DNA of 64,000 nt, from assembly GCA_029975555.1 (NCBI GenBank), contig JARKOY010000173.1:101831-165830 (forward strand), in the 5' to 3' direction. Each line of letters begins with the position of its first letter. Position 1 is the first letter of the stretch. Of this stretch, positions 54,307 through 64,000 are shown in pieces. A program made the position numbers and the translations under genes. This DNA is from Spirochaetia bacterium. GTDB taxonomy: Bacteria > Spirochaetota > Spirochaetia > Treponematales > Rectinemataceae. The notes beneath the pieces were generated by a model. The model saw only the letters and a list, made by a program, of their open reading frames with translations. It did no database searches and was not told the DNA's origin.

Positions 54307-55401
54307 TCAGTCTGCATGCGACGTTCGCGGTGCAGCCCCTTGTGTATGTATACTCCGCGTATGTACCCCGGCTTTCTGCAGCCGAGCTTCGGTGCAGCCG
54401 CAGGACGCCCGCGGCACGAAGACCGTAGGGAGCACAATCGGTGCAGACCTATCGCTGTCGCCCCGGCGACGATGCTCGATGCGCTCGACCAGCGTGCGGA
54501 CCGCCGTAACGCCCACATCCTCGGTGGGCGCGCGCACGGTGGCGAGCGGAGGGATGCTGTGGGCGACGAAGGGCAGATCGTCGAACCCCACCACCGACAC
54601 CTCCGAGCCAACCTCGATTCCCGCCTCCGTCAGAGCGCTGAGGACACCCGCGGCCGCGCCGTCGTCTCCTGCAAACACGGCATCGAACGCCACCCCCCGC
54701 GCCAAAAGCCCCTTGATGGAAGCTGCAGCCCTGTCCGCCTGAAAGTCGCCCGGTGCCACGAGCTCTGGATCGAAGGGAATGGCGGCCTCCGCCAGCGCCC
54801 TCTTGTACCCGCGGAACCTGGCATCGGCGTCGTGGTTGCCCTCAGGGCCCACGAGACAGACGATGCGCTGTCTACGGTGCACGCCGATGAGGTGGCCGAC
54901 GGCCTCAGCCGCGCCCCTTTCGTTCTCGACGATGACGCTCGGCAGGCCTAAGTCCGGCGCCTCGGTGTAGAGAAGGACGACGGGAAAGCCCGAGGCGGAG
55001 AGTTTTGCGAGGAGCGCCCGGCTGGCGCTGTCGGCGAAGAGCAAGAGCCCGTCCGTGTTGTGCTCGCCGAGGCCCTGACTCCATCTGCGCAGGGGGCGGT
55101 AGCGGGTCGTCTGGATGATGAGCTCGTAGTCCGACTCGCGGGCGGCCGACTCGATGCCCCGCAACAGGGGCACGAAGAAGTCGCCCGAAATTTCGGGCAC
55201 GAGGAGGCCCAGCGTCCTCGTACCCTTGCCGGCGAGGGCCCTGGCGGCCGCTCGGGGCGAAAAGCCGAGAGCCTCGACGGCGGCGAGCACCCGGCCGCGC
55301 TTCTCCGGATCGACGTAGGAACTTTCGTTGAGCACGCGGCTCACCGTGGAGATCGAGACGCCTGCCCGGCTGGCGACGTCGAAGATAGTCGGCTGGCTCA
55401 T
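54307..55401 (-). CDS. LacI-family transcriptional regulator
   Basis: 364 residues. The N-terminal HTH (TIFDVASRAGVSISTVSRVLNESSYV) with hinge helix (AARALAGK) precedes a periplasmic-binding-like ligand domain (LGLLVPEISGDFFVPLLRGIE; VSVVGFDDLPFV). A perfect 16-base palindrome of the LacI consensus type lies 30 bases upstream of its ATG, just after the promoter, so it should repress its own operon until the sugar appears. Start at ATG 55401 (AAGGG, 9-base spacing). The C-terminal tail (about 335-364) is unusually basic and shows no known motif. Confidence 0.9.
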   Translation of the reverse strand: MSQPTIFDVASRAGVSISTVSRVLNESSYVDPEKRGRVLAAVEALGFSPRAAARALAGKGTRTLGLLVPEISGDFFVPLLRGIESAARESDYELIIQTTRYRPLRRWSQGLGEHNTDGLLLFADSASRALLAKLSASGFPVVLLYTEAPDLGLPSVIVENERGAAEAVGHLIGVHRRQRIVCLVGPEGNHDADARFRGYKRALAEAAIPFDPELVAPGDFQADRAAASIKGLLARGVAFDAVFAGDDGAAAGVLSALTEAGIEVGSEVSVVGFDDLPFVAHSIPPLATVRAPTEDVGVTAVRTLVERIEHRRRGDSDRSAPIVLPTVFVPRASCGCTEARLQKAGVHTRSIHTQGAAPRTSHAD

Positions 55402-55430
55402 TGCACCATGCCCTTGACGGCTCTCCTTCC

Positions 55431-55446
55431 GTGAAAGCGCTTTCAC
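55431..55446. promoter_or_regulatory. LacI-type operator
   Basis: GTGAAAGCGCTTTCAC, a perfect palindrome centred on the CG typical of LacI/CcpA-class sites, 12 bases downstream of the -10 box. Repressor bound here would block the operon's transcription start. Confidence 0.85.
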
Positions 55447-55457
55447 AGGATAGATCA

Positions 55458-55486
55458 AGGATACACCCACTTCTGCAGCAGGTCAA
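55458..55486 (-). promoter_or_regulatory. Promoter of the LacI-GH4-ChbG-transporter-kinase operon
   Basis: TTGACC (55481-55486), a 17-base spacer and TATCCT (55458-55463) on the minus strand, directly upstream of the palindromic operator. Confidence 0.65.
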
Positions 55487-55494
55487 GGAAAACC

Positions 55495-58400
55495 TTATGG
55501 CACAAATGCTGTACTTGAATTTTTCATCCCTACCAGCATGTTTTCAATGTAATATTCCCCGTCCTCTTGAAACACGATGTGTTTTCCCAACATTTCGTCC
55601 TTGCTCATGCCCCACAGAAGACTCATGTCCGAGAAAGGAGTATCGGATACAATGTAGGAATCGAGAGTCACCGTGCTGTCTCCCAATCTGGATTCAATAT
55701 CTTTTATTGTGCTGTAGAATTCCACCTTGGGATCATTTTGGCCTATATTTCGTATCCCTTTAGGGTCTATAAAAATTACATGTTGTGCATTCTTTTCGAC
55801 GAGCCACAGGATGAAATCAGGATGAAAATTACCCGCCTCAAAAAACCCGACGCCCTTGCCCCTGCTCAAATTTCTAAGAAGATACAATTTCCTCGGGGCA
55901 AAAAAGCTTTCGTCTTTTTTCCTTGCCTCTTGCTCATAAAATTCTCTGAGGTCAAGGATAAACCGCTTTTCCCCTCTGTTGAGCGGCGCCGGCTGTATTT
56001 CTACCGCGCAGGAGTCGCAGAACAAGAGTGGCTGGATAAGCTGAGCCGAGAACCAGAGGGCCTGCATGCCGCGGAATTCCCACGGTGAAAGCCTGCCCGA
56101 CTCGATGATCGACTTGAGTTCCTTAATTTTGGAGATTAATTCCTCTTCCGATTTGTCAACAAGAATTCGATAGTAATACGAATCCTCGAGCGACTCGCTC
56201 ACGCCGAGAAGGTTCGGATCATCTGGTTCGAGATAGCGCACTTCAAGGTGTGGCATTTCCCATTCGCGCTTTTTAAATGTATAGAAGTGCTCCGTGTATT
56301 TCTTTAAGAGCGCGAGCGCAATGTCTTGCCACAGCCTGATCTTCGAAGTATTTGAGAATGTCATTTCGATTTCAGGGATCTGAAGAATATACCACGAGGT
56401 GTCCAGCAGCAGTTCCTTGATTGCGTTCCGCGGAATGTTCAGATTGAACCATCCGCGCTCGGCTTTGTATCGCTCAAGCTCGAAATAGAGACTATCGATG
56501 TCGAGCAGCGCAATATGTCGAGAAGACAATTGCGTCTCATGTGGTTTTGAGAGCTGCTCCTCGCCCGCCAAACCCGCCGATCTGATCGCCTGAATTTTAG
56601 GATACCAGTTGAGCACTATCTTGTTTTTCTGCAGGTACTCAAAAGAAGGATCTATCCGGGGATCGGGCCTTGAAAGTGTCGGAATCGAAGCGATTTTTCG
56701 AAACGCCTCGCCAAACTCCGTATACACTCCACCGATGGCCTTTTGAAGGCGGACCATCTTGAGCGGCTGTGCACTAACATTCTTGAGAACCGGGAGAAGA
56801 ATTTCTTCTTTTTCCGTTTCGATTGGAACTCTTTCCCTGACAAGGAAATCGCGGAACTGAGCCATATAATCAGCATGGATACCAAAGATCCCCAATGTCT
56901 CCAAGATATTGATGAATTTCGGCCTTTCCATGGCACGAGGGAGCGCAATGCGGGAACTTCGCTTGAGACTCATATTGAATCCTTTGAGTCGCACTCCCCT
57001 GCCGAAAAGCTGGATTATCTGAGAGCCCTCGCTTTTTCCTACATTCATGAGCCCCATCGTCGAGACTCGCCAGCTCGACCACCCTTCTGAAAATTTCTTG
57101 GAGCCGATCAGCACGTGAATGGAAGAATCAGCGGTATTGATAGTATTGAAGAGCGAGCCAGAAAATTCTCGTTCGCCCGTTTCAAGTCCCTTTTCCGCAC
57201 ACAGCTTCATCAGCTTCGTATCATCGCCCACGTTGATGACTCCGAAGGCATCGTTGTCCGCGCCAAGCCTCAGGGCTATTTCGCCCTGCGCACCTTTCAA
57301 GTTCTCGATATAGAGCGTTCCGCCTCCCGGAGCATTGAAGATCGTCTTCAGCGTGTCTTCAAATATCTGTTCTGCGGACAGGCTCAGCGTGTTTAAATAG
57401 GTAAATCGCCGTTCGAATATATTTTTGCCGTCAGCGGTAACAATACCTTGATTAAGCACTTCATGAATGAGCTGGACTGAGTCTCTTTTATTTTTTACAT
57501 ATCGAGCAAAGAATTGCAAAATTTCGACTATATCGGAAGCATCGCGCGCCGCAAGTGTCGCCGTCACGCTTCCGCCCACAAATATCCAGAGAGGCCTCTC
57601 GATTTGGAACACTCGAAATCGTGCACCTTCAGCGAGGTACAAAGCGAGCTGCTGATAGAATGTCAATAGACAAGCGATCAAATAGCGCTCTAAATGGTCA
57701 CGCTGCGTGCCTTCATCAAGGTTGAGTATCTGGTAATCTTTGCCAAAACCATCTTTATAGAAATAGTGATAGGAATAATCGACGAGAATGCTCTTGACAT
57801 ATTGATCGACGAGGGCACGGTTTCCCTGAACCGCCTGCCCAAATGTGGCCGAATATTCAAACGAAAAACCCTGTTCGCAGAGTCTGTTGCGATTCTGCAT
57901 CCATATGCCGTCGCCACCACTCGAGGCTCCCCTGTGGCCCTCATCGACGAGGACAAGGTTATTCGAGAGGAATGAGTCGACCGCGATGGTTTTTTCCTTC
58001 GAATCTTCCCGAATCTTGGTGATTTCGATGATTTCGACGGCATGGCCGGCAAAGAGAGAGCTGCCTTCTTTCTGAAAAATCTCCGCCTCGATGCCGGACA
58101 GTGCAAATTCGCGCAGGTGTTGCTGCGACAGCCCTTCGTTCGGCGTCAAGAGGATGATGCGGTTGAGCTCCCGCCTTCGGCCATGCTTTTCAAGGTAATA
58201 CAGAAATTGCAGTATGTTGACGTGCATCACCAGGGTCTTGCCGGCGCCCGTCGCCATCCAGTAGCTGATCGTATTGAGCTGTGTCCATGGGTCTTTATGC
58301 ACATCGAACGGCTCGATCTGGTCCGCGTCGTCTTTATCTTTATTGTACTCGCATATTATTTTATTGAGTTCTTCAAGGAGGCGCTGCGGGTCAGAGAAAA

Positions 58401-58806
58401 ACCTGTCGAGATATATTTCGGTGAACAGCAGTGCAAGGTATTGAAAATATTTCCATACAATGGGTTTTTCGCCTTGCAGCATACGTTTTTCACTGATCCG
58501 CCGCGTGTGCGACACAATATGCTGGTCATATTCCAGGAGCAATGCTGTAGGAAGCTGCGTGAGGTTGAAGAAACGATTGGTAAGCTCATTGAAGAAGCGA
58601 TGGTTGTTGTGTTCGTCGAGCCCTTCGAGCGCCTCGTCGCGAAGCATTTCTGCGAGACTCTCGAACGACGTTACGTTGAAGAGAGAAAGGATCCACTGGT
58701 TCAGAATCAGTTTGTCGGAGAATGGAAGTTGACCCTTCGAAGTCCTTCTTTCGCTCGATCGGGATGCTGGTGCACGCTTTCCTGTTCTTGATCTTCCGCG
58801 CGGCAT
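55495..58806 (-). CDS. Type III restriction enzyme Res-like helicase-nuclease
   Basis: 1103 residues. An SF2 helicase core, Walker A ATGAGKT (185-191), DEGH box (288-291), SAT (319-321) and QLFGRGVR (motif VI), is followed by a long middle region and a C-terminal PD-(D/E)xK nuclease site: D997 in HPDFILW, D1014 and K1016 in IDPKG. This is the Res architecture. Res normally works only in complex with Mod, whose gene here is truncated. The ATG at 58806 has GAGGGG 8 bases upstream; the frame is open to 58887. It is the last gene of the operon, 99 bases after the AlbA_2 gene. Confidence 0.87.
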   Translation of the reverse strand: MPRGRSRTGKRAPASRSSERRTSKGQLPFSDKLILNQWILSLFNVTSFESLAEMLRDEALEGLDEHNNHRFFNELTNRFFNLTQLPTALLLEYDQHIVSHTRRISEKRMLQGEKPIVWKYFQYLALLFTEIYLDRFFSDPQRLLEELNKIICEYNKDKDDADQIEPFDVHKDPWTQLNTISYWMATGAGKTLVMHVNILQFLYYLEKHGRRRELNRIILLTPNEGLSQQHLREFALSGIEAEIFQKEGSSLFAGHAVEIIEITKIREDSKEKTIAVDSFLSNNLVLVDEGHRGASSGGDGIWMQNRNRLCEQGFSFEYSATFGQAVQGNRALVDQYVKSILVDYSYHYFYKDGFGKDYQILNLDEGTQRDHLERYLIACLLTFYQQLALYLAEGARFRVFQIERPLWIFVGGSVTATLAARDASDIVEILQFFARYVKNKRDSVQLIHEVLNQGIVTADGKNIFERRFTYLNTLSLSAEQIFEDTLKTIFNAPGGGTLYIENLKGAQGEIALRLGADNDAFGVINVGDDTKLMKLCAEKGLETGEREFSGSLFNTINTADSSIHVLIGSKKFSEGWSSWRVSTMGLMNVGKSEGSQIIQLFGRGVRLKGFNMSLKRSSRIALPRAMERPKFINILETLGIFGIHADYMAQFRDFLVRERVPIETEKEEILLPVLKNVSAQPLKMVRLQKAIGGVYTEFGEAFRKIASIPTLSRPDPRIDPSFEYLQKNKIVLNWYPKIQAIRSAGLAGEEQLSKPHETQLSSRHIALLDIDSLYFELERYKAERGWFNLNIPRNAIKELLLDTSWYILQIPEIEMTFSNTSKIRLWQDIALALLKKYTEHFYTFKKREWEMPHLEVRYLEPDDPNLLGVSESLEDSYYYRILVDKSEEELISKIKELKSIIESGRLSPWEFRGMQALWFSAQLIQPLLFCDSCAVEIQPAPLNRGEKRFILDLREFYEQEARKKDESFFAPRKLYLLRNLSRGKGVGFFEAGNFHPDFILWLVEKNAQHVIFIDPKGIRNIGQNDPKVEFYSTIKDIESRLGDSTVTLDSYIVSDTPFSDMSLLWGMSKDEMLGKHIVFQEDGEYYIENMLVGMKNSSTAFVP

Positions 58807-58905
58807 GATCAAACCCCTCTTTCCCTGTAGCTCATACACGAACTGCAAACCATGTTGCGGCTCATGAAATGGCGTTTTGTGAGCCACAAAACCCCCTGTT
58901 CAATC

Positions 58906-60159
58906 TCAATAGTGTGCAGCATATATGGTGAGCACGAGCTCGCTGTCATCGATGAGTCTATATTCTGGCCTTCGTCCCGATAAAGCTTCGCTTCGAGAGA
59001 GGATGATCGGCACTCCTTCACCGCGCTTATCCATGATGTGGCCCCGGTGCGTCCACTCGCCCTTTACTGGGCAGCGGGCAAGGAGGCTGGTGAGCGTCTC
59101 ATTCCGCGCCGCTTGGCGATAGGGAAGACTTTCGGGAGTCATGGTATTAGGCAACATGCCCGGAGAGTAAATTTCGAGTCTGTCGTTGAACATGCGAATC
59201 CTCACCTTACTTCCGTACATGGAATAATCCCGATGCGCCACAGCATTTACCACCGCCTCAAAGACCGCGAGCATATCAAATTGCGGGCTGTCCACCCGCC
59301 CCGAGTTCGCTTCTTTAGACGCAGATACAAGCATATTCTTTTTTATGAATTCGCACGCTGAAAATATCTGGGCATCAAGCGGACCTCGTATATCGTCGGC
59401 ATCGATTTGGTAGAAGGATTCCTTTTCTGGTGCGATATCGGTTCCCGCATATCGCACCGCTTGGATATACGCATGGGGAAGGAATCGTTGAGGGTACTCA
59501 CAGCCCATAAGTATGCCAGCAACGGTGGGACGCCAGACTTCATTGGTATCTTTTGCAGCCATTCCGAGCTTGCTCAAGAGACTTTCCCTTGGCTCCATCG
59601 CATGTTCTGGCGCAAAACGCCTCCACAAGTCTTCCTTCAAATCGTCCAATCGAGCTTCCTGCACTGGCATCTCGTCGAATCGAATAATGCGAGACTGACT
59701 TCTCTGTTGAAAGAGCCGCGCAAGCATATCCGGAGGAATCGGCCGCTTCGATGAACCTACCCGATACAAATAACCTCCAGGACTTTGGTGCACAAAGAGG
59801 CTTTGTGTTACTTCCACTCGAATGATGGGCACCTCTTTACCATCTCCATTTGGCAAGGTCATTCGTTCGATGATAGGTGCGAGCGACGGCTTTATAGAAT
59901 CCTCGCATGCCTGACGAACCAAAGCCTCCACTGCATCCAATTTTGCCAAAGGAATTCCTAAGATGTCCCTCGTTGTGTCTTCGATGCCAAGGAGAAGCAC
60001 GCCGCCACGGCTGTTCGCAAACGCGGCAAGTTCATCGGCGAGATCGTCCTGTGCAGGCCCTCGAATCTTATCTCCAGAGATGCGGACTTCTTTGAGTTCG
60101 AAAAAGCTGTCCTCTCCAAGTCGAATCTTTGCCAAAAGTTCACTTCGCGTTTCGAGCAT
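58906..60159 (-). CDS. AlbA_2 (Schlafen-like) domain protein with RecG-like C-terminus
   Basis: 417 residues. The N-terminal AlbA_2/Schlafen-type domain (1-130) shows the E-x-x-x-x-E-x-K pattern GEDSFFELK (E16, E21, K23) and AFANSRGGVLLLGIED. In Schlafen proteins this region cleaves RNA; in AlbA_2 proteins it is proposed to bind nucleic acid. The C-terminal half matches the HATPase_c_4 module of RecG-like putative helicases (VVNAVAHRDYSMYGSKVRI, DRLEIYSPGMLP). The start overlaps the upstream PHP-SMC gene by 20 bases, implying a functional link. Confidence 0.83.
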   Translation of the reverse strand: MLETRSELLAKIRLGEDSFFELKEVRISGDKIRGPAQDDLADELAAFANSRGGVLLLGIEDTTRDILGIPLAKLDAVEALVRQACEDSIKPSLAPIIERMTLPNGDGKEVPIIRVEVTQSLFVHQSPGGYLYRVGSSKRPIPPDMLARLFQQRSQSRIIRFDEMPVQEARLDDLKEDLWRRFAPEHAMEPRESLLSKLGMAAKDTNEVWRPTVAGILMGCEYPQRFLPHAYIQAVRYAGTDIAPEKESFYQIDADDIRGPLDAQIFSACEFIKKNMLVSASKEANSGRVDSPQFDMLAVFEAVVNAVAHRDYSMYGSKVRIRMFNDRLEIYSPGMLPNTMTPESLPYRQAARNETLTSLLARCPVKGEWTHRGHIMDKRGEGVPIILSRSEALSGRRPEYRLIDDSELVLTIYAAHY

Positions 60160-62911
60160 CTACAATCTCCTTCAGTCGATTCCATCGGCGCTCGAGCGCT
60201 TCGCGCCCACCTTCCATAATGTGACACACCTCTTCGCGGACTGCCTTCTGCTGGAGTGCCCCTCTTTCCTTCACCACACACTGCCCATGCATAAAGCCCA
60301 TAGTAAAAATCATCTCCGCATCGCCGTTCACGACGATGTTCGGGTTATGGGTGACGATGATGAGCTGCCTGCGCAGTTTGTTCTCACGGATTTGAGCGAC
60401 GATGAGATCGTAGATGAGGTGGTTGTCCAAATCGTCTTCCGGTTGATCCATCACGATAGGTTCGGTACCGAACGCCAAGAGAAATGCGAGCAGAGCCGCT
60501 GCGCGTTGGCCTTTAGAGCCCTGTGTGATTGGAATCCAATTCGTTCCGCTGCTGTCGCGACTATATTCGACAGATACATCATCTTCAGGAAACCAAGTCT
60601 GAATGCGATCGGCGAATTCCGGCCTCTCCATCTTTCTTCCAAGAAAATTCCTAAACTTTCCACCCAGATTCTCTTTCCTTAGTAAGGATTCCTTTATGGA
60701 CTCGATGACTTGGAATGTATCATGCTCGTCGGCCCTCGACAGCCTGGTCACAATATCTTGGATGTCATCTTTAAATTGATCTTTATCCTCAATCAAATCT
60801 CGGAAACTGCGCTCGATATTCTCCTCGTTGCACCCAAAGGGGACCACTGTGATCCTGACATATTTGTTGTCACTGAGAGCGTTTTGAAGAAACGCTTTGC
60901 GCGCTTCTGTCAAGTCTCTGCGGATATCCACGATTCTTTGGTACTGGTTTTGAATGTCATTTTTCAACTCGCGCGCATCTTCACCCAGCTTCTTTAGTGC
61001 CGCTATGTTCATTTCAAGCTGTCTCTGGTCCTCTAGCCATCGATCGATTTCCCTGGGGTCCTGGATGCCGGCGCTATCCAATTGTGCCTTCACTTCCTCA
61101 TATTGCTTCTCGATCGCCGAAATTCTCGCCTCCCAGCGGTGATACTCCTGAGAAGCTTTTGAAGCATCGACCTTCGAAGACAAATCGTCACAAGCTTGCA
61201 GCAAGGCCTTGCGAAGATCGCTCACAATCGCGTCGATGTGTGTTCTCCACTGGAGAATGTCGCCATCTGCCACATGGTCAAAAAGCCCGTCGGGCCAATC
61301 GTCGAGATACAGATTGTCCGCGATATCATGGATTCTCTGCACGAACTCCGACCATTGATGGAAGGTCTGGTGCACTGCCCGCTTTTTTCGCTGCGACTGC
61401 TGATAGGATTTATAGATGTCGGCAGAATGCGTCGTTGAGAGTTTTTCTAGTTTTTTCTCTATTTCTTTTAATTGGCGCTCAAGCTCAGGAAGCGAAGCGA
61501 GTTTTCCTTCTATTTCGCGAAGGCGAGCTTGCTGCGAATAATATGTTCGTTTTGCATCTTCGAAATTATCTTTGTATTTTCGAATACCCGCCGCTTCATC
61601 AATATGCGCTAAGAGCACCTGGGGATTCTCTGCCATTTCGGCAATCTGTCCCTGCGAAAAAATGCGCAGGGGAAAACGCTCCGGATCGAGCGATTGGCTC
61701 GACGACGGCGTCCAATCTTTCTCGTTGAGCTCTTCCACACGGACTTCAAACAACTTTTCATTTTGTTGATAAACCACTCGCTGATATTCATCATCGTGGC
61801 GCCATTCAACCGTGATGCGGGTGTTTGGTTGCAACGCTCCTGCATCCTCCCTTTTTTGAGGGACTGTATTGAATTCGGAAAAATCTTTTGAAAGAGAGTT
61901 CAAACCATCCAATTCACTGTCTCGCCGCATTCCAAGGCGCAGAAAATTGATGACGCTGGATTTTCCAGTGCCGCGCCCACCAATGAGGACGTTGCAATAG
62001 GGAGAAAAATCAAGTGTCGCTTTTTCTCCGCGGCCCATGTAACGCGCGTTTTCGATCTCGATGTGTTTGATGATGTCGTGCGGGAGCTCATATGGACGAA
62101 AATCGCCTTCATCACAGCGCTTGACCGAGACGCCTTGACCGTCTATCAATGCCAGGCGAAGCCCCGCAAGATCCGGAGTTTCCATTTTTATCCAGGTGTA
62201 GGGCGATCCGGGCGTTGCATCGGTTGGGCATCCATGGTCGTCACTGCCGACAATACGTGTGAGATTCTTCATGTAGTGTGTGGCAATCTCAGGCACAGAT
62301 CTTGTAAGATCGATCCACTCTAGCGCGTAGATAATCCCTTCTTTCAAAGCCTGTTCTATTGTGAGGGCATCGTACACCGATTTTCGCGAACCTTCCTGCA
62401 CTTGCAGCAACCCTTTTGGCTTGTCTGCATGCGCTGGTATGGGAATGGCTCCTGCCTCGGCGATGGCGTTGAGAACTTCGGTGAGGCTTTTTTCAGTCAC
62501 CGCATCATTATCGCCCGGGGTGCCTCTAAAATCGACTTTCCCCAATAGTCGATCGATGTCCGAGGTGGATGCGGTGGTATTAAAAATCGCCAAGACATGG
62601 ATTCCCCCATTCACCGAAAGCTCGACGCCAGGAAAGATGTGTATTTCACGGAATCCTTCGAGTGCTCCACGCGTTGCTCTCTCTTGCATGGTATGATATG
62701 CGTTTTTCAGCATGTCGATCCATTTTCCACTGTTGTGATCGGTGATCGCGACACAGTCGATTCCTTTACGCATGAACCGTAGAAGCCACTCTTCGGCTGA
62801 AATCTCTTTTTGCTCTTTAACCCAATAGGAATCAAGCGAGGCAGGTGTATGCGTATGAATGTCCAATTTCCACCAGCGCGCTCCAGGGAATTCCCATGGT
62901 GATGTGCTCAT
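60140..62911 (-). CDS. TrlF-like PHP-SMC ATPase
   Basis: 923 residues. An N-terminal PHP phosphoesterase has a complete metal set: DIHTHT (17-22), TDHN (57-60), GVEL (95-98), PAHAD (159-163) and SDDHG (223-227). An SMC/RecN-like ATPase follows: Walker [10 protein letters not shown] (311-319), a coiled coil of about 220 residues near 440-665, signature-like [13 protein letters not shown] and Walker B VMDQPEDD (820 onward), then VTHNPNI. It resembles PHP-SMC (Ppl/TrlF) proteins reported or predicted as antiphage effectors. It overlaps mod by 4 bases and the AlbA_2 gene by 20, both pointing to a single operon. Confidence 0.85.
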   Translation of the reverse strand: MSTSPWEFPGARWWKLDIHTHTPASLDSYWVKEQKEISAEEWLLRFMRKGIDCVAITDHNSGKWIDMLKNAYHTMQERATRGALEGFREIHIFPGVELSVNGGIHVLAIFNTTASTSDIDRLLGKVDFRGTPGDNDAVTEKSLTEVLNAIAEAGAIPIPAHADKPKGLLQVQEGSRKSVYDALTIEQALKEGIIYALEWIDLTRSVPEIATHYMKNLTRIVGSDDHGCPTDATPGSPYTWIKMETPDLAGLRLALIDGQGVSVKRCDEGDFRPYELPHDIIKHIEIENARYMGRGEKATLDFSPYCNVLIGGRGTGKSSVINFLRLGMRRDSELDGLNSLSKDFSEFNTVPQKREDAGALQPNTRITVEWRHDDEYQRVVYQQNEKLFEVRVEELNEKDWTPSSSQSLDPERFPLRIFSQGQIAEMAENPQVLLAHIDEAAGIRKYKDNFEDAKRTYYSQQARLREIEGKLASLPELERQLKEIEKKLEKLSTTHSADIYKSYQQSQRKKRAVHQTFHQWSEFVQRIHDIADNLYLDDWPDGLFDHVADGDILQWRTHIDAIVSDLRKALLQACDDLSSKVDASKASQEYHRWEARISAIEKQYEEVKAQLDSAGIQDPREIDRWLEDQRQLEMNIAALKKLGEDARELKNDIQNQYQRIVDIRRDLTEARKAFLQNALSDNKYVRITVVPFGCNEENIERSFRDLIEDKDQFKDDIQDIVTRLSRADEHDTFQVIESIKESLLRKENLGGKFRNFLGRKMERPEFADRIQTWFPEDDVSVEYSRDSSGTNWIPITQGSKGQRAAALLAFLLAFGTEPIVMDQPEDDLDNHLIYDLIVAQIRENKLRRQLIIVTHNPNIVVNGDAEMIFTMGFMHGQCVVKERGALQQKAVREEVCHIMEGGREALERRWNRLKEIVDARNAK

Positions 62912-63855
62912 ATCCCCTCCTCATCTTCGAACATGAGGCGCTTGAAGTCTTCTTCGATCAGCCGGACCTTCCAGGTGGCGTCGGGCAGGCGCAGGTTTTC
63001 CAGGTTGTTCGTGCCATTGACGTAAATGAGGTCGAATTCGCTGTCCTTGCTGGAATAGCCCTGCGTGGTGAACCAAGTATCGAGGACGAGGTTGTCCTGT
63101 TCGATCGAATCAGTGAGGTTGTGCCAGATGACGAGCGTTTTGCGGCCATCGGGAGTGGTACCTTCTACGGTGCGGAACCACCATGTACCCTGCGCAAGTT
63201 GATGCAAGCGGCCGCCTTCAAGTTCGAGCCTGCCTTCGGAAGTACGGACAAAGCGCGCGTTAAAAACTTGTGGCGCTGCGATGTGTTGTACGGTCAAACC
63301 GAGCAGCCAGTTGAAGGTCTCGATCAGATCGACTGTGACCAAGCTGCTTTCATCGGAGCCAGGGCGTTTCACCTTGAGCTGATAGGCCATAGGATCATCA
63401 AAGGCTTCGATATTGAGTAACGATTGGCTGCCTCGGCTTTCCACGTCGAGCATGTAGTGCAGAAGGTACTGTTCCCTGAAGCCATCCGGCCCCTGTGCTT
63501 CGGAAGAAAAGAGAACGTCTTCCTGCTCTTTGCTGCGCCTCAGTTCGAGGTTGTTCAGGGTGTCTTCATAGGACTCCAGGCGAACGATCTTGAACATGCG
63601 CGGGCTGCGTTCGGTTTCTGCCGATGTAGCCAAGCGCTTGGGCGCACCGTCTTTCCATTCGGGGGTAAAGGTGACCTTTTTGAGCCGCGGCAGGAGCACG
63701 GTGTCGAAGTAGTCCGCCATTTCGACGAGGATGAACTTTCGCCTGCCGCCATCTTCGCGGTTCAGGTTGATGACGGCGTGGCCCGTGGTGCCGGAGCCGG
63801 CGAAGAAGTCGAGGGTGAAGGATTCGATATCTGAAACTGCAAGTATTGAATCCAT
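62908..63855 (-). pseudogene. Type III DNA methyltransferase (Mod), C-terminal remnant
   Basis: 315 residues remain. They keep the SAM-binding motif I ([13 protein letters not shown]) and the Mod C-terminus ([25 protein letters not shown]). In beta-class methyltransferases the catalytic DPPY motif lies before motif I, and that half is missing. The ATG at 63855 has no ribosome site and falls in the middle of a conserved block. Five bases upstream the sequence becomes an IS end followed by a transposase C-terminus, so insertion is the simplest cause. The N-terminal half may lie beyond the window. Confidence 0.8.
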
Positions 63856-63859
63856 AACT

Positions 63860-64000
63860 TGTATTCCTAACCTTCTCTTTCTACAATTTTAGGGTTCCCT
63901 TGAGAAACAGTTCAATAGTCTCCCAGGGCCGCCGTCCCTGGTTTCTGTACCCCAGATGCGGCCGCTCATAATTGTACTCGTGAAGCCAGCTGTCCAGATC
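63860..64000 (-). mobile_element. Insertion sequence end (IS481/IS3-like), partial
   Basis: Begins at a TGT terminus at 63860-63862, immediately before the mod remnant, and runs to the window edge. The boundary is inferred: the inner terminal repeat and any target duplication cannot be seen. Confidence 0.55.
63881..64000 (-). CDS. Transposase, integrase-core C-terminus (partial)
   Basis: The last 39 codons of a DDE transposase read [20 protein letters not shown], then [19 protein letters not shown] and a TAG stop. The [10 protein letters not shown]...GRRP pattern is the conserved tail of the rve integrase core in IS481-like and IS3-like transposases. The rest lies beyond the right edge, and the direction of reading is the same as the mod remnant. 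Confidence 0.8.
   Translation of the reverse strand, partial: DLDSWLHEYNYERPHLGYRNQGRRPWETIELFLKGTLKL

Noticed and set aside
52219..54951. A 910-codon plus-strand frame opposite ChbG, GH4 and LacI
   Set aside because: Spans three unambiguous genes on the other strand and contains no domain; an effect of high GC.
1..64000. CRISPR arrays, tRNA and rRNA genes, replication origin
   Set aside because: No regularly spaced repeats, cloverleaf-like segments, rRNA-like stretches or DnaA-box cluster were seen when reading both strands.

Overview
The window looks like a chromosomal stretch of an anaerobic, double-membraned bacterium, most likely a spirochaete. The evidence is indirect: a long PPi-type phosphofructokinase, a LolA-like outer-membrane lipoprotein carrier, several large lipoproteins, a split P-protein glycine cleavage system and an oxygen-sensitive glycyl radical enzyme. 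No rRNA or tRNA gene was seen, so the phylum is an inference. Most of the window is GC-rich. The last 8.5 kb (about 55.5-64 kb) is visibly less so: one 60-base line sampled in the restriction gene is 47% GC, against 70% for one sampled in the sugar operon beside it.

Layout. 0-1.9 kb: tungstate ABC transporter tupABC (-). 1.96-4.07 kb: thrS (-) behind a T-box leader whose specifier reads ACC (Thr). 4.1-7.5 kb: clpS-clpA-aat (+), an N-degron proteolysis set. 7.5-15.4 kb: a B12-binding radical SAM protein, a D-2-hydroxyacid dehydrogenase-like protein with an odd active site, a 933-residue ankyrin lipoprotein, a group 2 sigma-70 factor and a LysM/LytM protein. 15.5-23 kb: an operon-like run pfp-lolA-rodZ-rimO-pcrA (+). 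23-29.3 kb: an EamA transporter, an unknown membrane protein, glgA and a propeller-like lipoprotein. 29.3-37.7 kb: gcvT-H-PA-PB (-) with its own promoter, preceded on the same strand by a membrane protein, a TPR protein, a phosphoesterase and a GerMN protein. 37.7-45.4 kb: a PLP decarboxylase and a convergent, overlapping aminotransferase, an FMN-binding exported protein, a galactokinase-like gene with an MFS transporter, and an MsmK-type ATPase.

45.6-49.6 kb holds an FCD/GntR regulator, a glycyl radical activase and a glycyl radical enzyme that keeps every hydroxyproline dehydratase (HypD) active-site position I can recall. 49.7-55.5 kb is a LacI-first operon (LacI, GH4 glycosidase, ChbG-like deacetylase, GPH transporter, BadF-type kinase). 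It has a perfect 16-bp operator and could be a PTS-independent version of the chitobiose pathway.

55.5-64 kb is the most unusual part: a tightly overlapping defence-type operon. In transcription order it holds a type III methyltransferase that survives only as its C-terminal part, a PHP-SMC (TrlF-like) ATPase, an AlbA_2/RecG-like protein and a type III-like Res helicase-nuclease. The methyltransferase is cut at its 5' side by an IS481/IS3-like transposase that runs off the window.
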